From Vibrio sp. HDW18 (GTDB taxonomy: Bacteria; Pseudomonadota; Gammaproteobacteria; Enterobacterales; Vibrionaceae), in contig NZ_CP049913.1 of assembly GCF_011306175.1 (NCBI RefSeq), positions 2,232,001-2,296,000 of the forward strand: 64,000 bases of DNA. The letters are read 5' to 3'. Below the pieces are notes generated by a model that was given only the letters and a program-made list of their open reading frames with translations, did no database searches and was not told where the DNA came from. Positions 46,161 through 55,537 of this stretch are shown here, piece by piece (within the stretch, counting starts at the first letter, position 1; the number at the start of each line of letters is the position of its first letter). Both the position numbers and the translations under genes were made by a program.

Positions 46161-49100
46161 TCTTTGATTAATCCATTAATTTGTTCAACGATGTGAGCAA
46201 AACGGCACTCGCGTGCTTGCTCTCGCAGTGTGGTGATAAATGGGCTGCCTTGATGACCATGGCGCTCTAAGTGGTCGAGCCGCTCACAGAATGCCGACAT
46301 AAAGCCAATCTCCGCGTAACTTTTCAGTTGATAAAGTTCCGCTTGATCGGGATAGCGGGTATCGGGCTGCGGTGAAGAACTGGCATTTGGCAGTTGATAA
46401 ATCCAATCAATCTGGAGTAACTGGCTCAGTTTGCCAAGCAGCAGTGGTAATGCCACCGGTTTGGTCAAATAACCATTGTGATAACGGCACAGTTGATGAT
46501 TGGTTTCCAACTCTTGAATATTGGCCGAAAGCATTAAGATCGGCTGGTGGTAATGCTGCTGTCTTAATTTGATCGCTAACTGCCAGCCATTCATGTGTGG
46601 CATAAAAATATCCAACATAAACAGGTCGATGGTTTGTTTGGCCGCGACGGCTAATGCAGTTTGCGCTGAGCTAGCTTGCACTATAGTAAACCCAAGCGGG
46701 CTGAGCATATGGCTGATTAAGGTGCTCTGATCGGCAAGATCATCGACCACCAACAGGGTTTTGCGCGCTCCTTGATAGCCGATGACATCGTTATCGATTA
46801 ACGCCACGGGTTCGATGTGGTCATACACTTCAGACAGCATCATTTTCAAGGTGAAGGTACTGCCTTGGCCGATTTCACTGACACACTCAATTTCACCGCC
46901 CATGAGCTCTGCTAATGCATGAGAGATGGTAAGGCCTAAACCGGTACCACTGACATGCTTGGTTTGCTCAGATTGAATGCGCTCAAAGGGACGGAAAATC
47001 AGCAATTGATCTTGGGCGCTAATGCCAATCCCGGTGTCTTTGACACTAAAACGTGCCACCTGATTGCGGTAGGTGACGGAAAAATCGATCGATCCTTCGG
47101 TGGTGTATTTGACCGCATTAGTCAGCATATTGATCAGAATTTGTCTTAGCTGCTGTTGATCGCCGCTGATAAACACCGGCAGATGACTGACCGCATAGAA
47201 TTGAAAACGGAGTTTTTTGTGTTCGGCTTGCCAGCGAAACATCTCGACCAATTGTTGTAACAAGGCGTGAAGATTAAAGGTCTCCCGCTGCAGCTCTAAA
47301 CGGCCAGCTTCAATTTTAGAAATCTCCAGCAAGCTTTCGAGTAAGTCACCGAGATGCTTACCATTTCTTTCTAGTGTTGCGGCATATTGACGTTTTTGTG
47401 GGCTGAGTTCGGGATCGTGACTGAGTAACTGGGCATAGCCTAATAGTACGTTGAGGGGCGTTCTTAATTCATGGCTGAGACCGGCGAGATAGCGACTTTT
47501 CGCATCATTGGCATGTTCGGCTTTTTTCTTAGCGCGTACCAATTGATGTGAGGTTTGCTGATGCGCGCTGATCTCATCCGACAGCAAGTCGCTGTGGGTT
47601 TGCAGCTCTTGCATCACAAGGTGGCGGTTATTTCTGGCCAGCACCAATAGCCAGCTGATGATGCCGGTTGGGATCAGCAGCAACGCGAACGCTTTATATA
47701 AACTGAGCGCGAGTGAGTCCATTTTGCTCGGCTCTAAGCTCGGTACTTGAGTGTAGGCTAGAGCTAAAATGGTACCAATCGCGAAACTCATGATCGCCAT
47801 CACGAGCATAAATTGGCTCAGAGAAGAGGAGAGCTGATTGATCCAAGTTATCGGTAGGTAAGGTTTTAATGCCTGCTTAATTTGTGCATTGAGTGTCGCT
47901 TTTGGGCGGCATTGATCATGACAACGGACATCCAGTGAGCAGCAAAGTGAACAGATATTGCCTTGATAGGCGGGGCAGTGGGCCATATCTTCCGTTTCAA
48001 AGCTGTGCTCACAGACCACGCAGCGCTGTTCGGTGGCTTGTATGGGCGGCGTGTGATCCACAACTAAGTAATATTGGCTACGCGTGGCAAGGGCTATCAG
48101 TGGCGCGGTGAGTAGCGGGATCGCAAAAGCCAGGTATGAAGCCAATGCTTTGAGCATCTCGTTATAAAGCCCAAAATGTGCCGACAAGCCAAATAGAGAG
48201 GCAATTAACATTGAGCCGAGGCCGACAGGGTTTAGGTCATACAATTTGGATCGTTTAAATTCAATATGCGCTGGGCTAAGCCCCAACGGCTTGTTAATCA
48301 CTAAATCTGCGACGAGGCAGCCTACCCAAGACAATACCAGCACCGAATAGATTTGCAGGGTTTGTTCAATCAAGCGATACACCCCAAGTTGCATCAGCAG
48401 TAGCGCAATCAGCACATTGAACATCATCCACACGACGCGACCGGGGTGATGGTGAGTCAGGCGCGAGAAGAAATTTGACCAAGCCAGCGAACCGGCGTAG
48501 GCATTCGCAAGGTTAATTTTTAGTTGGGAAATGATCACGAACACTCCTGCGCCAATCAGGGCTAATTGAGTGTTATCGGTCATATAGCCAAACACATTGA
48601 CGTACATATGCGCGGGATCTTTGGCGAGATCGGGCGCGATGCCCTGTTGGATCGCTAGCCAAGCCAACAAACTGCCGAGGGCAATTTTTAATGCACCGAA
48701 GAGCATCCAGCCGGGCCCCCCGATCAGCATTGCAGCCCACCATCGAGAGGATGTCGCTGCGGTTTTCTCTGGCAAAAACCTCAAGAAATCAACTTGTTCG
48801 CCAATTTGTGCCACCACAGCCAGTAACACCGCTGAGGCGGCCCCAAACAGTAACCAGTCAAATTGAGCGGAATGTTGCTCTAAGCCGCCGTAAGCGAGCC
48901 ACTGGTCAATCTGAGTATTGGGATGGCTGAAGACGAACCATAGTGGCGCCAGTTGCAGTAACAGCCACAGCGGTTGTGACCACATTTGCAAGCGGCCGAT
49001 ATTGGCAATGCCTAACGTCACGAGTGGGATAACGATCACGGCGCTGATCAGATAGCCGCACCACAGTGGGATCGCCCACAGCAGTTCGAGTGCCATCGCC

Positions 49101-49501
49101 ATAATCGCCGCTTCGAGTGCGAAAAAAATGAAGGTAAAGGAGGCATAAATCAGTGAGACGATAGTCGAACCAATATAACCAAAACCCGCCCCGCGGCTAA
49201 GCAGATCAATATCCACGCCATATTTGGCCGCGTAATAACAGATCGGAGCACCGCTGAAGATCACCACCAGCGAGACCCCAGCAATTGCCCATAGTGAGTT
49301 GGTGACACCGTAATTAAGGGTGATGGTTGCGCCGAGTGCTTCTAATACCAGAAACGAGACAATGCCTAAGGCGGTGTTAGCGACCCAGCCAAGCGACCAT
49401 TTCCTGGCGCGCTTGGCGGTAAAACGCAGGGCAAAATCTTCCAGTAACTCATTAGCCACTAGGGTGTTATAACGCCGGCGCGTGATAGGAACTTTCGGCA
49501 T
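46157..49501 (-). CDS. NCS1-like permease / histidine kinase / receiver fusion
   Basis: An 1114-residue hybrid sensor. Residues about 30-475 contain some twelve membrane helices and resemble NCS1 (cytosine/purine/allantoin) transporters, with EALGATITLNYGVTNSLWAI near the start. Residues 494-531 form a Cys-rich module (CVVC, Cys509, CSLCC, CHDQC). Two more membrane helices (about 563-585 and 605-621) and a coiled region lead to a kinase core: His677 in SHELRTPLN, N-box LINMLTNAVKY, KDTGIGI and GTGLGLTIS. A receiver domain follows (Asp964, Lys1014), then a tail of about 80 residues. I use the ATG at 49501, with AGAAAGG upstream; an ATG at 49516 is possible. Position beside the urea genes suggests it senses urea or a related nitrogen compound. 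Confidence 0.9.
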   Translation of the reverse strand: MPKVPITRRRYNTLVANELLEDFALRFTAKRARKWSLGWVANTALGIVSFLVLEALGATITLNYGVTNSLWAIAGVSLVVIFSGAPICYYAAKYGVDIDLLSRGAGFGYIGSTIVSLIYASFTFIFFALEAAIMAMALELLWAIPLWCGYLISAVIVIPLVTLGIANIGRLQMWSQPLWLLLQLAPLWFVFSHPNTQIDQWLAYGGLEQHSAQFDWLLFGAASAVLLAVVAQIGEQVDFLRFLPEKTAATSSRWWAAMLIGGPGWMLFGALKIALGSLLAWLAIQQGIAPDLAKDPAHMYVNVFGYMTDNTQLALIGAGVFVIISQLKINLANAYAGSLAWSNFFSRLTHHHPGRVVWMMFNVLIALLLMQLGVYRLIEQTLQIYSVLVLSWVGCLVADLVINKPLGLSPAHIEFKRSKLYDLNPVGLGSMLIASLFGLSAHFGLYNEMLKALASYLAFAIPLLTAPLIALATRSQYYLVVDHTPPIQATEQRCVVCEHSFETEDMAHCPAYQGNICSLCCSLDVRCHDQCRPKATLNAQIKQALKPYLPITWINQLSSSLSQFMLVMAIMSFAIGTILALAYTQVPSLEPSKMDSLALSLYKAFALLLIPTGIISWLLVLARNNRHLVMQELQTHSDLLSDEISAHQQTSHQLVRAKKKAEHANDAKSRYLAGLSHELRTPLNVLLGYAQLLSHDPELSPQKRQYAATLERNGKHLGDLLESLLEISKIEAGRLELQRETFNLHALLQQLVEMFRWQAEHKKLRFQFYAVSHLPVFISGDQQQLRQILINMLTNAVKYTTEGSIDFSVTYRNQVARFSVKDTGIGISAQDQLLIFRPFERIQSEQTKHVSGTGLGLTISHALAELMGGEIECVSEIGQGSTFTLKMMLSEVYDHIEPVALIDNDVIGYQGARKTLLVVDDLADQSTLISHMLSPLGFTIVQASSAQTALAVAAKQTIDLFMLDIFMPHMNGWQLAIKLRQQHYHQPILMLSANIQELETNHQLCRYHNGYLTKPVALPLLLGKLSQLLQIDWIYQLPNASSSPQPDTRYPDQAELYQLKSYAEIGFMSAFCERLDHLERHGHQGSPFITTLREQARECRFAHIVEQINGLIKE

Positions 49502-49516
49502 GGCCTTTCTCTTCAT

Positions 49517-49812
49517 CCTTTATGCTGCGCTCTGCATTCCTTGCAGAGCTCGCTATGTTAGCACAAGCGTTGGACGCTGCGAGCAATGATGGCTGCGGCG
49601 ATCGCATGCGGCTTAACACGCCCGCGCGAGTATAGCGCGAATTTTTTGCATCGAATATGCGTTGTTTAACGTAGGACAGATGCGCAATCTGCGCATACCG
49701 TTGCCGGGCTATTTCTCTGATACTTGGTGCGAACTTGCTTTTGATACCCGCGAGGATCGCGGCGATTGGAGGTGTAAGTTCGGACCATTTATTCGTCAAG
49801 GGAAGGTGAAAA
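49517..49812. promoter_or_regulatory. Divergent promoter between sensor fusion and urtA
   Basis: About 295 bases shared by the two-component genes and the urea operon. It holds an inverted repeat at 49529-49549 (GCTCTGCA and TGCAGAGC) and a tight dyad at 49680-49696. No sure sigma-70 or sigma-54 promoter was identified. GGGAAGG precedes the urtA ATG. Confidence 0.55.
49680..49696 (+). promoter_or_regulatory. Dyad candidate for response-regulator binding
   Basis: ATGCGCAATCTGCGCAT is a perfect palindrome with seven-base arms around a three-base centre, 117 bases before the urtA start. LuxR-type regulators bind such dyads; assignment to the 45228-46160 product is inference. Confidence 0.45.
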
Positions 49813-51117
49813 ATGATACGGAAATTCCTCGCTAATGCGGTATTGACCGCGCCACTAATCAGTACCTCATTACTCAGTAGTGCACTGTTCAGTACGTCGG
49901 CACTCGCCGCGGATACCATTAAAGTCGGAGTGTTGCACTCATTGTCCGGCACCATGGCGATCAGTGAAACTACGCTGAAAGATACCATGCTGATGCTGAT
50001 CGATGAGCAAAACAAAAAAGGCGGTTTACTGGGTAAAAAATTACAGCCAGTGGTGGTGGATCCTGCCTCCAACTGGCCGCTGTTTGCGGAAAAAGCGCGT
50101 GAGCTGATTGCCAAAGAGCAAGTCGCCGCAGTCTTTGGTTGTTGGACTTCCGTTTCGCGCAAATCGGTGCTGCCGGTATTTGAAGAGCTGAACAGTATTT
50201 TGTTTTACCCGGTGCAATACGAAGGCGAAGAGTCGTCGAAAAACGTGTTTTACACCGGAGCTGCGCCAAACCAACAAGCAATTCCGGCCGTCAATTACTT
50301 AATTGATCAAGGTGTGCAACGCTGGGTGCTGGCCGGTACCGACTATGTTTACCCGCGTACCACCAATAAAATTTTAGAAGCCTATTTACTTGAGCAAGGC
50401 GTGGCGCCCTCCGACATCATGATCAACTACACGCCATTTGGTCATTCGGATTGGCAGTCGATCGTCGCTGATATTAAGAAATTTGGCTCAGCGGGTAAAA
50501 AGACCGCGGTGGTTTCGACCATTAATGGTGATGCGAATGTTCCTTTCTATAAAGAATTGGGTAACCAAGGGATTAGCGCGGAACATATTCCAGTGATTGC
50601 GTTTTCGGTTGGTGAAGAAGAGCTGTCAGGCATTGATACTACTCCACTGGTGGGTCACTTAGCCGCATGGAACTACTTTGAAAGTGTTGATGCACCAGCC
50701 AACCAAACCTTTATTCAAACTTGGCGTAAATTCATCAAGGATGACAAACGAGTCACCAACGATCCGATGGAAGCCACCTATATCGGTTTCAACATGTGGG
50801 TAAAAGCAGTGGAAGCGGCAGGCACTACTGAGGCGAGCGCAGTGCAAAATGCACTGATCGGCACATCGGTGGCCAACCTTTCTGGCGGTTACTCAACCAT
50901 GATGCCAAACCATCACATCACCAAACCGGTTCTGATCGGTGAAATTCAAGCCGATGGCCAGCTGCAAACCGTTTGGGAAACCACAGGGTTAGTGGTGGGT
51001 GATGAATGGTCTGATTACCTTCCTGGCTCCAAAGATCTGATCTCAGATTGGCGTGCGCCACTGAGCTGCGGTAACTACAACGTCAAAACCGGTAAATGCT
51101 CAGGGCAGAACTACTAG
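49813..51117 (+). CDS. urtA: Urea ABC transporter substrate-binding protein
   Basis: A 434-residue periplasmic protein with a signal peptide ending near SALAADT. The UrtA/FmdD pattern is strong: IKVGVLHSLSGTMAISETTLKD, GCWTSVSRKSVLPVFEE, LFYPVQYEGEESSKNVFYTGAAPNQQ and VSTINGDANVPFYKEL. It binds urea at low concentration. First gene of a long urea-uptake and urease gene cluster. Confidence 0.96.
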   Translation: MIRKFLANAVLTAPLISTSLLSSALFSTSALAADTIKVGVLHSLSGTMAISETTLKDTMLMLIDEQNKKGGLLGKKLQPVVVDPASNWPLFAEKARELIAKEQVAAVFGCWTSVSRKSVLPVFEELNSILFYPVQYEGEESSKNVFYTGAAPNQQAIPAVNYLIDQGVQRWVLAGTDYVYPRTTNKILEAYLLEQGVAPSDIMINYTPFGHSDWQSIVADIKKFGSAGKKTAVVSTINGDANVPFYKELGNQGISAEHIPVIAFSVGEEELSGIDTTPLVGHLAAWNYFESVDAPANQTFIQTWRKFIKDDKRVTNDPMEATYIGFNMWVKAVEAAGTTEASAVQNALIGTSVANLSGGYSTMMPNHHITKPVLIGEIQADGQLQTVWETTGLVVGDEWSDYLPGSKDLISDWRAPLSCGNYNVKTGKCSGQNY

Positions 51118-51170
51118 CGGGTTATTAATGGTATCGAGTCATTAATCCTCGTCGCGTGGTTAACGCAATA

Positions 51171-51190
51171 AGTGGGGTGCAAGCCCCACT
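51171..51190 (+). other. Intercistronic hairpin urtA-urtB
   Basis: AGTGGGGTGCAAGCCCCACT forms a stem 54 bases after urtA, without a full T run. It probably raises urtA mRNA relative to the downstream genes. Confidence 0.6.
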
Positions 51191-51262
51191 TCTCCGCCGT
51201 GACCATCCGCCAACATTGAACCGATAAGGCTTAGAGATAAGCCGAGTGAGAAAGGGTTATTC

Positions 51263-52918
51263 ATGGTGTTCATTTTGCGAATCTATGCTATCGCGCGCGC
51301 CATCAGAAATGGGGTTCGCTTGGGCGTTCTCGGCATCACTGTCTTGTTGATAAGCAGTTTGGCTCAGGCTGAAAATCGTTCTGAATTTGATCAAGGGCTA
51401 CAAGCGATCGCGATGCTTAAATTTAATCACATCGAAACGGGGGTTAATCGCCTACTCCACAGTGGCGATCCACGTGCGGTGGATGTGTTAAGCCAACTGC
51501 TCAATGGTGAATTGTATGTTGAGCAATCCAACGCCGATTTGGTGGTGATTAAACTTAAACAAGGCAGTGATTACACCATTTTGTCACTGTTTGGCAGCGA
51601 CGCTGATGAGCGGCAGGTGATGAGCAGCGCGATTAAAAAAGTCGCGATCAACAACCGTCTGCGCGGTCAGTTAAAAGCGGCGATTGCGCAGTTGAGTATT
51701 ACTCATCCTGATCCAGCGCGGCGAATTAAGGCGCTCAACCAGTTAATGGGTACGCTGGATGAGGCCGGTTATCAGTTATTGCACACACACATAGCGCAAG
51801 AATCGAATGCCAAAGTGAGCGCGCTGGGCTTGAGTGCGTTAGCCATCTACGATGTGCAGCACAGCAGTGATCCGACACGATTGGCGCAAGCGATGGATAC
51901 GCTGAAATCCAGTTATCAACCTGCGGCACGTAATGCTTTGCAGCAGTTTATTGAGACACATCCGGATAGCGCTTTGAACGATGCGGCACGCGGCGCGCTA
52001 AGTCGGATTGAGCAACGAGAAAAAGTAGCGGATTTGGCGCAAACGCTGTTTTTTGGTTTAAGCCTCGGATCGGTTTTGGTATTGGCCGCGATTGGTCTGG
52101 CGATCACCTTTGGGGTAATGGGGGTGATCAATATGGCGCATGGTGAACTGATTATGCTCGGTGCCTATACCACCTATGTGGTGCAAACGCTAATGCCGGA
52201 GCAGATTGGATTATCAATCATGATTGCTATCCCGTTGGCATTTGTGGTTTCCGCCGCGGTCGGAGTACTGATTGAGCGAGGAGTGATGCGGTTTTTATAT
52301 GGTCGCCCTTTAGAAACGCTACTGGCCACGTTTGGGATCAGTTTGATCTTACAACAAGCGGTGCGCAGTGTGTTTTCACCACTAAATCGCTCGGTGGCCA
52401 CTCCCGAATTTATGCAAGGCGTGTTGGAAATCACTCCGCTGCTTAGTCTGACGTTAAACCGCTTATACATCATTGTATTTTGCTTAATGGTGTTTGCCCT
52501 GTTGTACCTGATTTTGAACTACACCCGCTTAGGGATTGAGGTGCGGGCAGTCTCGCAAAATCGCAGTATGGCTCGTGCCATGGGCGTGCGTTCTGAGTGG
52601 GTCGATGCGATGACCTTCGGTTTAGGCTCAGGGATTGCTGGCATTGCTGGGGTGGCGTTAAGTCAGTTAACCAACGTTGGCCCCAACTTAGGTCAAGCTT
52701 ACATTATTGATTCATTTATGGTGGTGGTGTTTGGCGGGGTTGGCAATTTGTGGGGCACGCTGGTGGCGGGAATGTCGCTTGGGGTTGCCAACAAAATTTT
52801 AGAACCTTGGGCGGGCGCGGTATTGGCCAAGATCTTGGTTCTGGTGTTCATCATTCTATTTATTCAGAAAAAGCCCCGAGGACTGTTTCCTCAAAAAGGG
52901 CGCTCCGCGGAGGGATAA
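51263..52918 (+). CDS. urtB: Urea ABC transporter permease UrtB
   Basis: A 551-residue protein. Residues 1 to about 255 are a signal-like helix and a periplasmic helical domain typical of UrtB; the rest is a LivH-type permease (GVMGVINMAHGELIMLGAYTTYVVQ, LLATFGISLILQQAVRSVFSP, MARAMGVRSEWVDAMTFGLGSGIAG). It works with UrtC to pass urea across the inner membrane. Two bases separate it from urtC. Confidence 0.95.
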   Translation: MVFILRIYAIARAIRNGVRLGVLGITVLLISSLAQAENRSEFDQGLQAIAMLKFNHIETGVNRLLHSGDPRAVDVLSQLLNGELYVEQSNADLVVIKLKQGSDYTILSLFGSDADERQVMSSAIKKVAINNRLRGQLKAAIAQLSITHPDPARRIKALNQLMGTLDEAGYQLLHTHIAQESNAKVSALGLSALAIYDVQHSSDPTRLAQAMDTLKSSYQPAARNALQQFIETHPDSALNDAARGALSRIEQREKVADLAQTLFFGLSLGSVLVLAAIGLAITFGVMGVINMAHGELIMLGAYTTYVVQTLMPEQIGLSIMIAIPLAFVVSAAVGVLIERGVMRFLYGRPLETLLATFGISLILQQAVRSVFSPLNRSVATPEFMQGVLEITPLLSLTLNRLYIIVFCLMVFALLYLILNYTRLGIEVRAVSQNRSMARAMGVRSEWVDAMTFGLGSGIAGIAGVALSQLTNVGPNLGQAYIIDSFMVVVFGGVGNLWGTLVAGMSLGVANKILEPWAGAVLAKILVLVFIILFIQKKPRGLFPQKGRSAEG

Positions 52919-52920
52919 GC

Positions 52921-54006
52921 ATGGTCTATCAACCTAAGTTATTGGATCGCTCGACCATGACCTTTCTGTTGGTTCTGGCGAGCGCGTTATGTGTGGTTCC
53001 CGCATTGAATATGCTGGTTGATTCAAACAGTGTCCTACACATCTCTACTTACACCATCACCTTAATCGGCAAATATTTGACTTACGCCTTATTGGCGGTG
53101 GCGGTGGATCTAGTGTGGGGCTATCTCGGCATTTTGAGCTTAGGTCACGCGGCATTTTTTGCTTTGGGTGGCTACGCGATGGGCATGTATTTAATGCGCC
53201 AAATTGGCGAGCGTGGCATTTACGGTCACCCAGAACTGCCCGATTTTATGGTGTTTCTCAACTGGCAACAGTTGCCTTGGTTTTGGCACGGATTTGACCA
53301 GTTCTGGTTTGCAGCGCTGATGATTGTCGCCGTGCCTGGACTATTGGCCTTGGTGTTTGGCTGGTTAGCGTTTCGTTCGCGGGTGACTGGGGTGTATTTG
53401 TCGATCATCACTCAGGCTTTGACTTATGCACTAATGCTGGCCTTTTTTCGCAATGAGATGGGGCTGGGCGGCAATAACGGCTTAACCGATTTTAAAGATC
53501 TGCTCGGCTTTGATTTACAAGCTAACGCTACCCGTATTGGCCTATTTGTGCTGTCTGGCCTTGCGCTGGGGCTTGGGTATATTGCATGCCGTTTTATCGT
53601 AGTCAGCCGCTTAGGGCGAGTGGCACTGGCGATCCGAGATGCGGAATCGCGCACACGGTTTACGGGTTATAAAGTAGAAAACATCAAACTGGCGATTTTC
53701 GCTTTCTCAGCCGTATTGGCGGGCATTGCCGGTGCCTTGTATGTACCGCAAGTCGGCATTATCAACCCCTCAGAATTCTCACCACTCAACTCAATTGAAT
53801 TGGTGGTATGGGTCGCGTTAGGTGGACGTGCAACCTTATACGGTGCGGTGGTCGGTGCCTTGGCGGTCAATTATGCCAAAACCTATCTGACCGCAGCATT
53901 GCCCGAAGTGTGGCTGTTTAGCCTTGGCAGCCTATTTGTGCTGGTTACGTTGTTTTTACCACAAGGGGTGGTTGGGCTATTCAAAACCAAGGAGGTACGC
54001 GCATGA
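52921..54006 (+). CDS. urtC: Urea ABC transporter permease UrtC
   Basis: A 361-residue LivM-type permease with GYLGILSLGHAAFFALGGYAMGMYL, FRNEMGLGGNNGLTDFKDLLGF and NPSEFSPLNSIELVVWVALGGRATLYGAVVGA. I use the ATG at 52921, preceded by GGAGGG; the open frame extends upstream inside urtB but without similarity. Overlaps urtD by four bases. Confidence 0.95.
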   Translation: MVYQPKLLDRSTMTFLLVLASALCVVPALNMLVDSNSVLHISTYTITLIGKYLTYALLAVAVDLVWGYLGILSLGHAAFFALGGYAMGMYLMRQIGERGIYGHPELPDFMVFLNWQQLPWFWHGFDQFWFAALMIVAVPGLLALVFGWLAFRSRVTGVYLSIITQALTYALMLAFFRNEMGLGGNNGLTDFKDLLGFDLQANATRIGLFVLSGLALGLGYIACRFIVVSRLGRVALAIRDAESRTRFTGYKVENIKLAIFAFSAVLAGIAGALYVPQVGIINPSEFSPLNSIELVVWVALGGRATLYGAVVGALAVNYAKTYLTAALPEVWLFSLGSLFVLVTLFLPQGVVGLFKTKEVRA

Positions 54007-54842
54007 GCTTAAGAGCATTGAGCCGATCCATCACCGATAGAGAGCGGGTTTATGATTTCTTGGTGCCTAAAGTCAATCCGATGTTGACGGTTGGGCATGG
54101 CTGCTTGCTGTATCTGGAAGGATTAACCGTCAGTTTTGATGGCTTTAAAGCGATCAATAATTTGAATTTGTACATCAACGAGGGCGAATTGCGCTGCATT
54201 ATCGGCCCTAATGGTGCAGGTAAAACCACCATGATGGACATCATTACCGGCAAAACGCGCCCAGATAGCGGTAGCGCATGGTTTGGGCAGAATATTGATC
54301 TACTCGAATTGAGCGAGCCACAAATCGCCCAAGCTGGGATTGGCCGTAAATTTCAAAAACCGACCGTATTTGAACAGCAAACGGTATTTCATAACCTTGA
54401 GCTGGCAATGGCGGGAGCCAAAACCGTGCGTGCCAGTTTGTTTGCCAAACTCTCGGCTTCAGACATCGATTATATCGATTATGTGCTCAAACAAATTGGC
54501 TTAGTGGCTCAGCGCAGCTTGTTAGCAGGGGCATTATCCCATGGACAAAAGCAGTGGTTAGAAATCGGCATGTTGCTGATGCAAAACCCGAAGCTGCTCT
54601 TGGTCGATGAACCTGTGGCGGGAATGACCCATCAAGAGATGGATCGTACAGCAGAGCTGCTGACCAGTCTGGCTGGAGAGCGAACGATTATTCTGGTCGA
54701 GCATGATATGGATTTTGTGCGTTCCATTGCCTCGCAGGTGACGGTGCTCCATCAAGGTTCAGTATTGGCTGAAGGCAGCATGGATCAAGTACAGAGCAAC
54801 CCCAAAGTGGTTGAAGTCTATTTGGGGGACGCCGCATGTTAA
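54003..54842 (+). CDS. urtD: Urea ABC transporter ATPase UrtD
   Basis: A 279-residue ATPase of the LivG type. Walker A GPNGAGKTTMMDIITG, signature LSHGQKQWLEIGMLLMQNPKLLLVDEP, and H-loop VEHDMDFVRSIA. About 40 extra N-terminal residues precede the ABC domain. It overlaps urtC and urtE by a few bases, indicating coupled translation. Confidence 0.95.
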   Translation: MSLRALSRSITDRERVYDFLVPKVNPMLTVGHGCLLYLEGLTVSFDGFKAINNLNLYINEGELRCIIGPNGAGKTTMMDIITGKTRPDSGSAWFGQNIDLLELSEPQIAQAGIGRKFQKPTVFEQQTVFHNLELAMAGAKTVRASLFAKLSASDIDYIDYVLKQIGLVAQRSLLAGALSHGQKQWLEIGMLLMQNPKLLLVDEPVAGMTHQEMDRTAELLTSLAGERTIILVEHDMDFVRSIASQVTVLHQGSVLAEGSMDQVQSNPKVVEVYLGDAAC

Positions 54843-55531
54843 GCATTAAAGGATTAAATCAGTTCTACGGGCAAAGCCACACCTTATGGGATTTGGATCT
54901 TGACGTGCCAGAGGGGCAATGCACCTGCCTGATGGGGCGTAATGGCGTGGGCAAAACCACCTTGTTGCAATGTGTGATGGGGCTACTGGCAACCCAAAGC
55001 GGGCAAATTGAATACCAAGGCCAAGATATTACCCGCTTGAGCGCCGAACAACGGGCACCACTGGGCATTGGCTATGTGCCACAAGGTCGACAAATTTTTC
55101 CTTTGCTGAGTGTTGAAGAAAATTTGCGGATTGGGCTACCCGTGCGCGGTGATAAGTGTAAAAACATTCCTGATTTTATCTATGAGCTGTTTCCTGTGTT
55201 GCAGCAAATGCTGCACCGGCGTGGCGGGGATTTATCCGGTGGACAGCAGCAGCAATTAGCGATTGGCCGCGCGCTGGTGATTAACCCTAAATTATTGATT
55301 CTAGATGAGCCTACCGAGGGCATTCAGCCCAATGTGGTGGCTGAAATTGGTGACATTATCCGTCGCTTAAATCAAGAGATTGGCTTAACGGTCCTGCTGG
55401 TCGAGCAAAAGTTACCCTTTGCTCGAAAAGTGGCGGATCGCTTCTCGCTGCTGGACCGTGGCCGCCAAGTGGCAAGCGGTGAAATGGCCGCACTCAGCCC
55501 AGATCTGGTCAAACAATATCTCACGGTGTAG
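54836..55531 (+). CDS. urtE: Urea ABC transporter ATPase UrtE
   Basis: A 231-residue LivF-type ATPase: GRNGVGKTTLLQCVMGL, GIGYVPQGRQIFPLLSVEENLRIG, LSGGQQQQLAIGRALV and LDEPTEGIQPNVV. Pairs with UrtD. Six bases separate it from ureD, so uptake and urease genes form one unit. Confidence 0.95.
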   Translation: MLSIKGLNQFYGQSHTLWDLDLDVPEGQCTCLMGRNGVGKTTLLQCVMGLLATQSGQIEYQGQDITRLSAEQRAPLGIGYVPQGRQIFPLLSVEENLRIGLPVRGDKCKNIPDFIYELFPVLQQMLHRRGGDLSGGQQQQLAIGRALVINPKLLILDEPTEGIQPNVVAEIGDIIRRLNQEIGLTVLLVEQKLPFARKVADRFSLLDRGRQVASGEMAALSPDLVKQYLTV

Positions 55532-55537
55532 CGCGAT

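Noticed and set aside
49724..49740. Possible sigma-54 promoter (TTGGTGCGAACTTGCTT) before urtA
   Set aside because: The GG and GC elements are nine bases apart rather than the required ten, so it does not fit the strict sigma-54 spacing.
49467..50162. 231-codon minus-strand frame over the urtA start
   Set aside because: It runs antisense through the conserved UrtA coding region and the divergent promoter; composition does not look like a protein of its own.
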